Assembly: GCA_016866475.1 (NCBI GenBank)
Contig: VGMF01000001.1
Span: 186,001 to 250,000, forward strand
DNA from: Chlamydiota bacterium
GTDB taxonomy: Bacteria; Chlamydiota; Chlamydiia; Chlamydiales; RGXB01
Direction of reading: 5' to 3'
Length of the DNA stretch: 64,000 nucleotides
Positions 9,337-17,426 of the stretch are shown here, one piece after another. Numbering within the stretch: the stretch's first letter is position 1; each line of letters begins with the position of its first letter. The translations under genes were made by a program, and so were the position numbers. The notes beneath the pieces were generated by a model. That model was not told the origin of the DNA. It ran no database searches and saw only the letters and a program-made list of their open reading frames with translations.

Positions 9337-10062
9337 ATGGCAAATTATCTTCTGATTTCCGCTACAAGTTCTATTGGGGAAGAGACGGCAAAAAGGCTCT
9401 CTGAAAAAGGGCATAATCTTTTTCTAACCTCCCGTTCTGAAGAAAAAATTGCCCCCCTAGTTCAAGTGACCCGTTCCCCTTACGCTCTGGTAGATCCGGC
9501 CGACTTCGATGCGGTGATGAGAGTCGCCCAACAGGCCAGAACAGAGCTGGGAAGCTTGGACGGAGCAGTCTGTTTTGCCGGATCTCTCATTTTAAAAGGG
9601 GCGCATAGCACAACATTCGAGGAATATCAAACAACAATTCAGGCCTCGTTGACAAGCGCTTTTGCTTTAGTAAGAGCGGCGGCCACCCACATGGGAACCG
9701 GTGGAAGTATCGTTTTGCTCTCGTCCGCAGCCAGTCTTGAAGGGATCCCCTATCACGAGGCGATTGCGGCGGCAAAAGGGGGGATCAACGCACTGACACT
9801 ATCTGCAGCAGCCACATATGCCTCAAAAAAAATCAGGGTGAATGCGATCGCACCGGGACTAACAAAGACCAGGGGCACCGAATTTTTGTTTCAAAATAGC
9901 GATAGCCTCCATATTTCGGAAAAAATGCACCCTATAGGCCGCCTGGGGACCACCTCTGATATTGCGCAGGCTGTGGAGTTTTTCTTAAACCCAAAAAATG
10001 ACTGGATCACGGGACAAATTCTAGCTGTCGACGGTGGTTTGTCAAAAATTAAAAAAGGATAA
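9337..10062 (+). CDS. Short-chain dehydrogenase/reductase lacking the canonical Tyr
   Basis: The 241-residue protein has the SDR Rossmann fold: nucleotide-binding SATSSIGEETA at the N-terminus, GAVCFAG (NNAG-like), LLSSAAS, RVNAIAPGLTKT and the C-terminal WITGQILAVDGG. The usual YxxxK catalytic pair is replaced: the lysine-containing segment reads HEAIAAAKGG, with Ile where Tyr is expected. A subfamily of bacterial SDRs with HEAIAAAK-type segments exists, so this is probably a family trait and not a mutation. Substrate unknown. It is monocistronic, with a convergent unknown gene downstream. Confidence 0.88.
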   Translation: MANYLLISATSSIGEETAKRLSEKGHNLFLTSRSEEKIAPLVQVTRSPYALVDPADFDAVMRVAQQARTELGSLDGAVCFAGSLILKGAHSTTFEEYQTTIQASLTSAFALVRAAATHMGTGGSIVLLSSAASLEGIPYHEAIAAAKGGINALTLSAAATYASKKIRVNAIAPGLTKTRGTEFLFQNSDSLHISEKMHPIGRLGTTSDIAQAVEFFLNPKNDWITGQILAVDGGLSKIKKG

Positions 10063-10161
10063 ATTTCCTTATTTTGATTTTTTTTCAACCGCTTGCGCTA
10101 AAAAATTTTTTAAACCCGATCTCCTCTTTCTCCCATCAAAGAGAAATAAAGACAAAGAAGA

Positions 10162-10187
10162 GGGGGTAGATCTATTATCCTACCCCC
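10162..10187 (-). terminator. Candidate terminator of the F-box-like gene
   Basis: A perfect 8-bp stem (GGGGGTAG / CTACCCCC) with a 10-nt loop lies 58 bp downstream of the minus-strand gene that ends at 10245. On the minus strand it is followed by a T-rich tract (TCTTCTTTGTCTTTATTTC). It sits between two convergent genes and might serve the SDR gene too, although the plus-strand side lacks a T-run. Confidence 0.5.
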
Positions 10188-10244
10188 CGCTTGCTTGATT
10201 AGCGATGAAAATTCCGTTCTTTGAATTTTCTTAAAGAGCACATC

Positions 10245-11336
10245 TCAAAGGAGCTTTTGTTTTTTTCTGTCTATTTTTGCTTTAAGCTCAGGGTCTGTAA
10301 TAAACTGATCAACGCTATTTAAAAAATTGATGTCAGACTTAAGATCATCACTTGCAAATGGAAAACATTTCTCGTTATCAGAGCAGGCATCCAGCATGAA
10401 AACGAAATCTTTTCTAATTTCAATCGGAACATGCTGTAGACAGCGGTAATCAACTTGGACCGCCCTACGCAAAAAAAGTGTATCGTTTTTCAAGTTATGA
10501 GGAATTTGGCGTATCATTCGAAGTCTTACAGCCTCTAATGCAACCTCTTCAATCGATCTACGTTCTCTCTCCAAAAATTGGTAGCAAACGGGAAATATAT
10601 TCACAAGCTCCGCAAGCTGCTGTACATCTTGCGCATTGGCGGGGCTTAAGGGAAAGCAGTTTAGAACCCCCGGGTCCAAATCCACTAATTTTAGAATAAA
10701 GTCCATTGATTGTTGGTACGTAAATCTTCCAAAAAAGACTCCAAAAGGGTTTTTTTCAGGTTCTTGTTCGGTATACTCAATCATGACAACATAAATGAAC
10801 GCCCATATTTTCAATTGGGTATCGGTCATTCTTGCAATCGTCTCTTGATTGACAGCTTCATCCGGCTCGATCCCGAAGGATCTTTTCAAATGAGGACGAT
10901 CAATTAAAAGTAATGCGAAATGGCCAATCGCATCGGGTCTATCCTGGAATGTCTTCAGCACAAAATCGGAATCGACTAACTTACTTTCATCAAGATCATT
11001 CCACAACCACCAGTCGCTCAAACCAAATCTGCGGGCTTGGATCAAAATTTTTTCATCTGTGCGGAGCCACTCTGGGATTTTGTCTAGCGTGGAATTTTTT
11101 CTGGTGATGAACTCATGAGCTCTTAAAAACTCAAGCATCTGCCCCCGCTCTTGTTTTGGTTTACCCTTCGAGTCCCGCGGGTTAAGGGCCTCACTTGCTA
11201 AATTAGCAAACTGTTTGTTGGAGAGGACAAGCTGGTCAAAAGAACCCCTTTGAGCCCCCTCTAAAAGAATTTGGAATTGAACCTCAGACGGGATAGAGTT
11301 TATCCCTAAGTTTATTTTATCAAAAGAAGCACTCAT
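10245..11336 (-). CDS. F-box-like / DUF4116-like protein, candidate effector
   Basis: The 363-residue protein opens with IPSEVQFQILLEGAQRGSF...LSNKQFANLASEAL (about residues 14-53), which has the spacing and hydrophobic pattern of an F-box (leading Pro, L/I positions, 'S..F..LA' end). The rest is helical. Its C-terminal third (NDTLFLRRAVQVDYRCLQHV, RKDFVFMLDACSDNEKCF, KSDINFLNSV) has the 'D..h...a...' rhythm of DUF4116-type repeats common in chlamydial and protist proteins. F-box proteins recruit SCF ubiquitin ligases in eukaryotic hosts, so a host-directed role is possible but inferred. No signal peptide. The gene stands alone between an SDR gene and the fucosyltransferase-like pair. Confidence 0.6.
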   Translation of the reverse strand: MSASFDKINLGINSIPSEVQFQILLEGAQRGSFDQLVLSNKQFANLASEALNPRDSKGKPKQERGQMLEFLRAHEFITRKNSTLDKIPEWLRTDEKILIQARRFGLSDWWLWNDLDESKLVDSDFVLKTFQDRPDAIGHFALLLIDRPHLKRSFGIEPDEAVNQETIARMTDTQLKIWAFIYVVMIEYTEQEPEKNPFGVFFGRFTYQQSMDFILKLVDLDPGVLNCFPLSPANAQDVQQLAELVNIFPVCYQFLERERRSIEEVALEAVRLRMIRQIPHNLKNDTLFLRRAVQVDYRCLQHVPIEIRKDFVFMLDACSDNEKCFPFASDDLKSDINFLNSVDQFITDPELKAKIDRKKQKLL

Positions 11337-11572
11337 TCATATCCTAAAAATTTATATCAATAATTATAAACAAAATTGATTTTAAACGCAATTTTGCGGC
11401 AACAGAAACCGCTCTCGATAAAAAAAATTTAAACCTCTCTTAGCTATTCCCTTCAGATATGCCTCTATGGATCAGTTTTTTTTTGTAAAAAGTATCTATT
11501 ATCAGGTTTTTTAAAAAATTATTAAACTATAAGCTACGAAATCGGCTGATTAAATTAATTATTTACATGTCA

Positions 11573-12436
11573 TTAGAGAACATTTTTGAAATGTTCATCA
11601 AAGGTCCTTTGAACAATTACAGGGTCAGGTTTGGAGATATCCACATGAAATGGGATCCAATTACTTGCCGGAAGCGCCTCGAGGAAAGGGAGCCAAATCA
11701 CCCTGTTTTTTGATAGTAATCCCGCCGTATAGCTCATAGCCGAAGGGGCCATAATGAGAATATCGCTGAACACCATAGTTCCAAAATCTTGTTCTAAAGA
11801 CCTAGCGAGGTGATACTCGATGTTGTTATCGCCATAGATGTCTACAAGGTCCTGCCGATTGCCTGTGGAGATGATGTGGAACTTCACAGGTTTAGAAAAA
11901 CGGCGCTCTGATAGATCCTTTATAGACAAAAGATTCCACTCGTCGTACGATCCAAATTTTCTAGGCTCGTACACCTCCATTTTATCGTCTTTAGACCAGC
12001 GCCTAACATGGATCACTACGTTGAAAAATGCCGGATCAAGGAATTGCTCTTTACACTTCCCCTCATAAAAAAATTCCCTCGATTTTTTTAGTGCGTTGCT
12101 ATCGGCAAATCTATGCATCTTTCGAAAATTAAAAAACCAAAAATTTTTAATTGTTTTGTCGTTTTCACCACTTAGTGGGAGATGCTTTTTAAAACCGATA
12201 AATTTCTCCAAATTTTTGATAAAATTGGGATCATTCCCGATATTATGTTCCACATACTCCATGGGGGTATACCTGAATTCAAGGTTATGCAGATCCGCAA
12301 AAGCATAGGTCAATAACAGATGTAGATACTGCGATCCGAAGCCATCATCCCTAACTTCATTTGTGAACTTTCCACAAAAAAGAAACGCATTTGAAGTAAT
12401 TGCAATTAGATTCAAATAGCAAAATACTTTATTCAT
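11573..12436 (-). CDS. Fucosyltransferase-like protein, tandem copy 1
   Basis: This 287-residue protein has an N-terminal hydrophobic segment (residues 3-21) suggesting export or membrane anchoring. Residues 28-48 (VRDDGFGSQYLHLLLTYAFAD) resemble the donor-site 'GxGxQ' segment, and VVIHVRRWSKDD (140-151, HVRR) resembles the HxRRGD-type GDP-fucose motif of alpha-1,2/1,6-fucosyltransferase-like enzymes (GT11/GT23 fold). MAPSAMSYTAGLLS resembles the family's 'SSFSxWAA' C-terminal segment. The assignment is by motif only. It lies 27 bp downstream of a very similar copy (12464-13324); the two differ mainly at residues 90-112 and at both ends. The product may modify a surface glycan or a host glycoconjugate. 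Confidence 0.75.
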   Translation of the reverse strand: MNKVFCYLNLIAITSNAFLFCGKFTNEVRDDGFGSQYLHLLLTYAFADLHNLEFRYTPMEYVEHNIGNDPNFIKNLEKFIGFKKHLPLSGENDKTIKNFWFFNFRKMHRFADSNALKKSREFFYEGKCKEQFLDPAFFNVVIHVRRWSKDDKMEVYEPRKFGSYDEWNLLSIKDLSERRFSKPVKFHIISTGNRQDLVDIYGDNNIEYHLARSLEQDFGTMVFSDILIMAPSAMSYTAGLLSKNRVIWLPFLEALPASNWIPFHVDISKPDPVIVQRTFDEHFKNVL

Positions 12437-12463
12437 TTGGTTTTCCCTAAGCTAAAATAGTTT

Positions 12464-13324
12464 CTAAATAAAATTTTTGAAAAATTCATCCAAGGTACTT
12501 TTCACAATTGCAGGGTCGGATTTTGAGATATCCACATCAAATGGAATCCAATTACCTGCCGGGAGCTCCTTGAGGAAAGGGAGCCAAATCACCCTGTTTT
12601 TTGACAATAATCCCGCCGTGTAGCTCATAGCTGACGGGGCCATAATGAGAATGTCGCTGAACACCATAGCTCCGAAATCTTGTTCTAAAGAGCTGCCGAG
12701 GTGATACTCGATATTGTTGTCGCCATAGATGTCTACGAGCTCCTGCCGATTGCCTGTGGAGATGATGTGGAACTTCACAGGTTTAGAAAAACGGCGCTTT
12801 GACAGGTCTTTTATAAACAAAAGATTCCACTCGTCGTACGATCCAAATTTCCTAGGCTCGTACACCTCCATTTTATCGTCTTTAGACCAGCGCCTAACAT
12901 GGATCACTACGTTGAAAAATGCCGGATCAAGGAATTGCTCTTTACACTTCCCCTCATAAAAAAAATCCCTCGATTTCTTCAGTGCATTGCTAGTAACAAA
13001 TCTATCCATTTTTTTGTATATACTGTTATAGCTTTTCAATTTTTTGGATTGTCTATCACTCAGTGGGAGATGCTTTTTAAAACCGATAAATTTCTCCAAA
13101 TTTTCGATAAAATTGAGATCATTCCCGATATTATGTTCCACATACTCCATGGGGGTATATCTATATTCAATGTTGTGCAGATCTGCATAGGCAAAAGTCA
13201 ATAATAGATGTAGATACTGCGAACCGAACCCATCCTCCCTGACTTGATTTGTAACCGATTTACTAAAAAGAAAGGCATTTGTAGTAATTACAATTAGATT
13301 CAAATAGCAAAATATTTTGTTCAT
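12464..13324 (-). CDS. Fucosyltransferase-like protein, tandem copy 2
   Basis: The 286-residue paralog of the neighbouring gene has the same layout: an N-terminal hydrophobic segment (here without the Cys found in copy 1), VREDGFGSQYLHLLL, the NVVIHVRRWSKDD motif and MAPSAMSYTAGLLS. The central and C-terminal regions are almost identical to copy 1, including about 100 bp near 12850-12960 with no base difference from 11960-12068. Residues 90-112 are quite different. This is the promoter-proximal copy; tRNA-Ser lies upstream on the same strand. Function is inferred from motifs only, as for copy 1. Confidence 0.75.
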   Translation of the reverse strand: MNKIFCYLNLIVITTNAFLFSKSVTNQVREDGFGSQYLHLLLTFAYADLHNIEYRYTPMEYVEHNIGNDLNFIENLEKFIGFKKHLPLSDRQSKKLKSYNSIYKKMDRFVTSNALKKSRDFFYEGKCKEQFLDPAFFNVVIHVRRWSKDDKMEVYEPRKFGSYDEWNLLFIKDLSKRRFSKPVKFHIISTGNRQELVDIYGDNNIEYHLGSSLEQDFGAMVFSDILIMAPSAMSYTAGLLSKNRVIWLPFLKELPAGNWIPFDVDISKSDPAIVKSTLDEFFKNFI

Positions 13325-13705
13325 TTACTTTCTATATGCTCATTATCAAAATAAACATAAGCACGATGTAATTATTTGTAAATTATTAGAATTGTATGGA
13401 TTATAAAGAACGGAGGGAGAGGGATTCGAACCCCCGGAAGGTTGCCCTTCAACGGTTTTCAAGACCGCCGCAATCGACCGCTCTGCCATCCCTCCAGTAA
13501 GGATTGCGAAATCTCGCGGTGAGTATGAAGAGAGTATAGCAGTCTAAGTCTCTTTTTATCAATTAGTTTTATCTTTTAACGAAAAAAAGGGGCGTTTGCA
13601 CCCTTTAATACCGTTTCGAGAAGGCGGTCGCTCTTTGTTGTCATTTTTAAACCCCTCTTTTTTAGAAGAATAAAATAAATATTTTTATTTATCTTACGGG
13701 GGTGT
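13325..13705. other. Intergenic region containing tRNA-Ser
   Basis: Apart from the tRNA-Ser gene, this AT-rich 381-bp stretch has one hairpin candidate at 13586-13606 (AAAGGG arms), followed on the minus strand by seven T. That would be a terminator-like structure reading toward the tRNA, but no gene just upstream on that strand needs it. No other gene or repeat was recognised. A GGGGGTG sequence directly precedes the ATG at 13706. Confidence 0.5.
13411..13495 (-). tRNA. serT: tRNA-Ser(UGA)
   Basis: On the minus strand the sequence folds as a class II tRNA: the 7-bp acceptor GGAGGGA pairs with TCCCTCC, the anticodon loop is CTTGAAA with anticodon TGA, and there is a long variable arm (GTTGAAGGGCAACCTTC) and a GGTTCGAATCC T-arm. 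The discriminator base is G, as expected for tRNA-Ser. CCA is not encoded. Confidence 0.96.
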
Positions 13706-14257
13706 ATGAGAGAAATGATGAGTAGACCTATTCAAGGTGGGGGCGATTTCCGAGAAGAGGGTCCCATGCCAGGCCCTTCAAAGGGTGATAAAACCAAAGA
13801 TGTAGTTGTGCATGCTCTTACCTCTAAAAAAGAGGCAGAGACATTCCAAAATAGATTCAAAAAGACTCTGGATAGCTTCAAAACTCTCGGATCGGAAACT
13901 ACCCCTTTAATTAGGCAAATACAAATTATGAAAGGGCTCATAGACACCAAGAGCATCACTTTGAAGATCAACGGACAGCCTGTGACAGACCTCCTTAAAT
14001 CCCCCTTTCAAAATTTTAGCGAGGATGACAAAGAGGCTGTACTACAGGCGACTTTCTTTAGTGATTTCTATGACAAAACAATTTTATTAGAAAATCTCCC
14101 CATTGAAAAACTGATTGAAGAGTTGAATAAACCGGTTCTTGTACAATGGAATGTCCCCCCTGTATCTAATCACTTAAGACGTATAGCCATAGCCCTAAAA
14201 GCATCACCGCATTCACCCGCCAACCCTAGCTCGATTGAAATTAAAGGAACTGGATAG
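13706..14257 (+). CDS. Small unknown protein, family member A
   Basis: The 183-residue protein is hydrophilic, with no signal peptide and a Gly/Pro-rich N-terminus (IQGGGDFREEGPMPGPSKG), a composition seen in some type III secreted proteins. The segment from SITLKINGQPVTDLL through FFSDFYDK and then VLVQWNVPP parallels residues of the next gene (FLALQINEHEVFSQE ... LLPSFAHM ... LAVVKWHV), so the two appear distantly paralogous. This copy lacks the counterpart of the last ~70 residues. ATG at 13706 follows a GGGGGTGT sequence; an in-frame second Met occurs four residues later. Function unknown. Confidence 0.6.
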   Translation: MREMMSRPIQGGGDFREEGPMPGPSKGDKTKDVVVHALTSKKEAETFQNRFKKTLDSFKTLGSETTPLIRQIQIMKGLIDTKSITLKINGQPVTDLLKSPFQNFSEDDKEAVLQATFFSDFYDKTILLENLPIEKLIEELNKPVLVQWNVPPVSNHLRRIAIALKASPHSPANPSSIEIKGTG

Positions 14258-14269
14258 CAAAGAGAATTT

Positions 14270-15184
14270 ATGGAAAATCATCCCGACTCATACAAGACAC
14301 CCGACGAGAGCACTCCACAAAGTCATGGGCGTTACAAGCCGCTTTCTAAGAACTCTTTAATTATTCAAATGGCACTAAAGGGTTCTTGCATCTCCTTATC
14401 AATCTTACAAAAGAACACCACCCCCAATCCCAACATAAAAGAACAAAATCCCCCTTTCCCAAACAACTGCATGAAAAAAAATTCGGAACCAGCCGAAAAA
14501 CCGCATCCAACACCCCCATTTACCCCTGATGAAGAGGAAAAATTCAAAGAGGAAGTAAAAGGGGTTTTGAAAAATATTTTTGGGGAAGAATCCTTGAAAA
14601 ACGAGACCAACGATAGTTCGGATCAAAAACCGTTCGCATCTTTTGAGCTCAACCCCTTCCCCTTTGGTCAAAACGAACTCGACCTGATCAATGAAGTCCT
14701 CTATAGAGTGGAAAAAGGTTTTTTGGCTTTACAAATCAATGAGCATGAAGTCTTTTCGCAAGAGATGCTTTTTGAACTTCTCAAGCAGATCGCTAATCCT
14801 GTCGATCGATTGGAACTGCTCTCGAACTCCCTCCTCCCCTCATTCGCACACATGGCCGTCAATCCAGACGGGGAAGAAAATGTGATACAGGTTCTTGATT
14901 TAGCTACCCCCCCACAAAAAGTTTTGGGCGATCTACCTTACTTGGCCGTGGTAAAATGGCATGTATACCAAAATGGTGTCTCCATTGAGAAAGAATCAGA
15001 ATATGTTTTGGTGACTCCGGTCAAAAATGAGCCGACTGATCTACCCATCTCCTTATATCTCTATCAAGAGGTGATTGACTTTAGAGAAGGACAAGAAAAG
15101 CATAGTATCCATATAGAACCCTCGATAAGAGCCTTCGACCCAATCCATCACCGTCTGATCTGGGGTCCGCTCAATCCCGAATAA
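14270..15184 (+). CDS. Small unknown protein, family member B
   Basis: The 304-residue protein is 12 bp downstream of the related gene and probably cotranscribed. The N-terminal ~100 residues are Pro/Asn/Ser-rich and look disordered (PDESTPQSHG, EKPHPTPPFTPDEEEK), while the remainder is a mixed alpha/beta domain ending in PIHHRLIWGPLNPE. No signal peptide or membrane helix. The last 50 bp of the gene are repeated just downstream (15209-15258) as the tail of a lost paralog. The family is not recognised; composition and context (lineage-specific genes beside a tRNA) make a secreted role conceivable but unproven. Confidence 0.65.
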   Translation: MENHPDSYKTPDESTPQSHGRYKPLSKNSLIIQMALKGSCISLSILQKNTTPNPNIKEQNPPFPNNCMKKNSEPAEKPHPTPPFTPDEEEKFKEEVKGVLKNIFGEESLKNETNDSSDQKPFASFELNPFPFGQNELDLINEVLYRVEKGFLALQINEHEVFSQEMLFELLKQIANPVDRLELLSNSLLPSFAHMAVNPDGEENVIQVLDLATPPQKVLGDLPYLAVVKWHVYQNGVSIEKESEYVLVTPVKNEPTDLPISLYLYQEVIDFREGQEKHSIHIEPSIRAFDPIHHRLIWGPLNPE

Positions 15185-15258
15185 AATCGGAAAAACTAAA
15201 CCCTTTCACCCGATCCACCACCGTCTGATCTGGGGTCCGCTCAATCCCGAATAAAATC
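15139..15258 (+). repeat. 50-bp direct repeat, C-terminal remnant of a deleted paralog
   Basis: Positions 15139-15188 and 15209-15258 are near-identical, offset by 70 bp. The first copy encodes the C-terminus of the 14270-15184 gene. The second, read in the matching frame from about 15202, encodes KPFHPIHHRLIWGPLNPE followed by TAA at 15252. Differences between copies include third-position changes (cca/ccg, cat/cac) that leave the protein unchanged. Confidence 0.85.
15202..15254 (+). pseudogene. 3' remnant of a third member of the small paralog family
   Basis: Only about 18 codons remain, ending PIHHRLIWGPLNPE and a TAA, with no start codon or upstream coding sequence. Residues before PIHHRL differ from the intact gene (KPFH versus RAFD). 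This suggests the tail of a diverged paralog that was otherwise deleted, not a fresh slippage duplication. Confidence 0.6.
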
Positions 15259-15270
15259 TGATTGGATCAA

Positions 15271-16302
15271 TTAGAATTGGCGTAGAAAACGGACGTCTGA
15301 CTCCCACAACATGCGGATATCAGGAATGTTGTGTAAAAGCATTAATGTACGATCGACACCCATGCCAAAAGCCCAACCTGTATAGACCGCAGGATCATGG
15401 CCACCTGCTTGAATCACATTAGGATGCATCATACCCGCACCCGCAACTTCAAGCCATCCGGTGTGCTTGCAGATTGGACACCCTTTCTGACCGCAGCGAA
15501 TACAGCTTATATCGATCTCAACGCTCGGCTCGGTAAAAGGGAAGTAACTTTTGCGAAAACGCAAAATTACATTGTCTCCAAATAATCTACGGTAAAAAAG
15601 CTTTAATAACGAAAGCAGGTCGGCCAAACTGACCCCTTTGCCAAGATGGAAGGCGTCTATTTGACTGAATTGCTGGTGTGAACGAGAGGTAACCTCTTCG
15701 TTTCTAAAAACCCTTCCGGAACAAAAGAGGGCCATGGGGGGAGAATGAAGACGCATCATCGGAACCTGAAAGGTTGTCGTATGTGTTCTCAAAAGCATGC
15801 TGTCATCAAGATAAAATGTGTCCTGCATATCCTTCGCAGGGTGGTCTAAAGGGAAATTCAATAGATCAAAATTTACATTTTCCTGTTCGATCTCATTAGA
15901 ATGCACCTCTTTAAGCCCTAATGAACGGAGGATCTCGGTCATTTTTTCAATCACATCGAGAACCGGATGGGGGTGGGATCGAAGACGCGCTTTGCCGGGT
16001 AGGGTCACATCAAAAATTTCTTTCTCAAGACTCTTGGCTAGCTGTCGCTCCTCCACCTCTCTTTTTTTGTTTTCCAACTCCACTGCAAGTTGCTCTTTGA
16101 AAAGATTGATCTCCTTGCCGAGTTCAGGAATTTTCTCTTTTGGGGCTAAACGTAAAGCGCCCATGAGGTCTTGTAAAATCCCCTTCTTCCCAAAATAACA
16201 AACCCTTATCTCTTCCAATTCCTCCAAGCTCACCGCTCGGTGAAGCTTTTCATGAAACTCTCTTTTTAAAGAGTGAAGATCTAAGGGCTTGTCATTCATC
16301 AT
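15271..16302 (-). CDS. pheS: Phenylalanyl-tRNA synthetase alpha subunit
   Basis: PheS is the catalytic subunit of the alpha2beta2 PheRS. The 343-residue protein has an N-terminal coiled coil (ELGKEINLFKEQLAVELENKKREVEERQ region) for tRNA binding, motif 1 around HPHPVLDVIEKMTEILRSLG, motif 2 FRNEEVTSRSHQQFSQIDAFHLG and motif 3 GMGVDRTLMLLHNIPDIR. An additional CIRCGQKGCPICKHTGW segment contributes two CxxC pairs. It is the last gene of the infC-rpmI-rplT-pheS run; pheT is not next to it in this window. The start is 36 bp from the stop of rplT. GTP- or ribosomal-protein-mediated regulation was not seen. Confidence 0.97.
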   Translation of the reverse strand: MMNDKPLDLHSLKREFHEKLHRAVSLEELEEIRVCYFGKKGILQDLMGALRLAPKEKIPELGKEINLFKEQLAVELENKKREVEERQLAKSLEKEIFDVTLPGKARLRSHPHPVLDVIEKMTEILRSLGLKEVHSNEIEQENVNFDLLNFPLDHPAKDMQDTFYLDDSMLLRTHTTTFQVPMMRLHSPPMALFCSGRVFRNEEVTSRSHQQFSQIDAFHLGKGVSLADLLSLLKLFYRRLFGDNVILRFRKSYFPFTEPSVEIDISCIRCGQKGCPICKHTGWLEVAGAGMMHPNVIQAGGHDPAVYTGWAFGMGVDRTLMLLHNIPDIRMLWESDVRFLRQF

Positions 16303-16338
16303 ACGAAAAAAATTCCGTTCGTAAAAACACTAGAGTTT

Positions 16339-16698
16339 TTAAGCTACCAAGGCAGCCTTGGCTTGCAATGCGATCTTTTGGAAAGCATTCGGATCCTCAA
16401 CAGCGAGGAAAGCCAATACCTTTCTATCCAAATCGATGGAAGCTTTCTTTAATCCGTGGATGAACGCAGAATACGAGAGTCCGGCATAAAGACGGGCTGC
16501 TACGTTGATACGTACGATCCAAAGACGGCGGAAAGATCTTTTCTTGATCAAACGGTGGTGGTACGCATAATACATCGCCTTCATGCGAGCATTTTTTGCG
16601 TTTCTGTAATGGTTTTTGCGATCTCCGAAATACCCTTTACAGGCTTTCAGTAAGCGCTTTTTACGTCTACGGCTGTAGACAGCATTCGTTGCTCTCAT
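16339..16698 (-). CDS. rplT: 50S ribosomal protein L20
   Basis: The 119-residue protein is strongly basic and matches L20 over its full length ([35 protein letters not shown]... [24 protein letters not shown]). L20 binds 23S rRNA early in large-subunit assembly and in many bacteria represses its own operon. It follows rpmI with a 10-bp gap and a GAGGA ribosome-binding sequence. Confidence 0.98.
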   Translation of the reverse strand: MRATNAVYSRRRKKRLLKACKGYFGDRKNHYRNAKNARMKAMYYAYHHRLIKKRSFRRLWIVRINVAARLYAGLSYSAFIHGLKKASIDLDRKVLAFLAVEDPNAFQKIALQAKAALVA

Positions 16699-16708
16699 CG
16701 ATATCCTC

Positions 16709-16903
16709 CTACACGCACATCAATTTTTTGTATGTTTTCAATTGACCTTTATCCACCAAAGCAGGTGTTGCTAAAGATCTCTTGCGTTTAGAGGACTTCT
16801 TGGTAAGAATGTGTCTTCTACCTGGTCTAGTGCGCTTCAATTTCCCTGTTGCGGTCAATTTGAAACGCTTGGCATACGCCTTCCTAGTTTTCATTTTTGG
16901 CAC
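16709..16903 (-). CDS. rpmI: 50S ribosomal protein L35 (GTG start)
   Basis: L35 proteins begin [14 protein letters not shown]. That sequence starts here at a GTG codon (16903-16901, reading [14 protein letters not shown]), preceded by AAGGAGA at about 7 nt. The longer open frame with an upstream ATG at 16936 would add 11 non-conserved residues inside infC and is not favoured. The resulting 64-residue length is normal. The start lies inside the last 20 bp of infC, so the two are likely translationally coupled. Confidence 0.95.
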   Translation of the reverse strand: MPKMKTRKAYAKRFKLTATGKLKRTRPGRRHILTKKSSKRKRSLATPALVDKGQLKTYKKLMCV

Positions 16904-17426
16904 GGTCGTCTCCTTTTGTTTGTTTAGCGGGCGCAAGCACTAGGCATAAGCTCCTACCCGTCATTTTCGGTGGTATTTCTACCATTGCGAAATCTTTCAA
17001 CTCATCGACAAAGCGTTGCATCGCTGCCTCGCCGATTTCAGTATGTGCCATTTCACGGCCACGGAACATACAGGTAACTTTAACTTTATTCCCCTCAGAC
17101 AAAAATTCTTTTGCATGGGAAACTTTGATCATGATGTCATTATCGGCTATCCCGGGGCGCAATTTGAGTTCTTTGACTTTGATCTGCGCTTTGCGGTTTT
17201 TCTTTTCCTGTTTCTCTTTCGAGTAGCGGAACTTCCCGTAATTCATGATTTTGCATACAGGGGGCTGCGCTTGGGGGGCGATCTCTACTAGATCAAGCCC
17301 TTTTTCTTGCGCCTGACGTCTAGCATCGTAGGTCGGTACAATTCCGAGCTGCTCGCCGTTTTCATCGATAAGTCGAACTTGTGAAACGCGGATTTGCTCG
17401 TTTATTCTTGATTCTCTAGATTCCAG
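16884..17426 (-). CDS. infC: Translation initiation factor IF-3, non-canonical start codon
   Basis: IF-3 binds the 30S subunit and proofreads start-codon selection. The body matches the family: [57 protein letters not shown] and [12 protein letters not shown]. Family members begin just before RINEQI, where no ATG, GTG or TTG is available in frame. A CTG at 17426, eight bases after an AGAGGAG Shine-Dalgarno, or the ATA at 17405, is the likely start. This gives 180 or 173 residues, normal for IF-3. The only in-frame ATG (17495) lies within the upstream gene and would add 23 residues without homology. Rare infC start codons underlie IF-3 autoregulation in other bacteria. Confidence 0.93.
   Translation of the reverse strand: MESRESRINEQIRVSQVRLIDENGEQLGIVPTYDARRQAQEKGLDLVEIAPQAQPPVCKIMNYGKFRYSKEKQEKKNRKAQIKVKELKLRPGIADNDIMIKVSHAKEFLSEGNKVKVTCMFRGREMAHTEIGEAAMQRFVDELKDFAMVEIPPKMTGRSLCLVLAPAKQTKGDDRAKNEN

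Noticed and set aside
11573-13324. Mobile-element origin for the tandem pair
   Set aside because: No inverted repeats, transposase or target-site duplication flank the pair; simple tandem duplication explains it.
13586-13606. Minus-strand terminator with a seven-T run
   Set aside because: No minus-strand gene lies shortly upstream, so its role is unclear; mentioned only in the intergenic note.
15139-15258. Phage attachment site or mobile-element boundary
   Set aside because: The 50-bp direct repeat is the coding end of a gene and a paralog remnant, with no integrase or element between the copies.
16904-16936. Upstream ATG for rpmI
   Set aside because: It would add eleven non-conserved residues within infC; the GTG giving VPKMKTRKA matches the family start and has a good ribosome-binding site.
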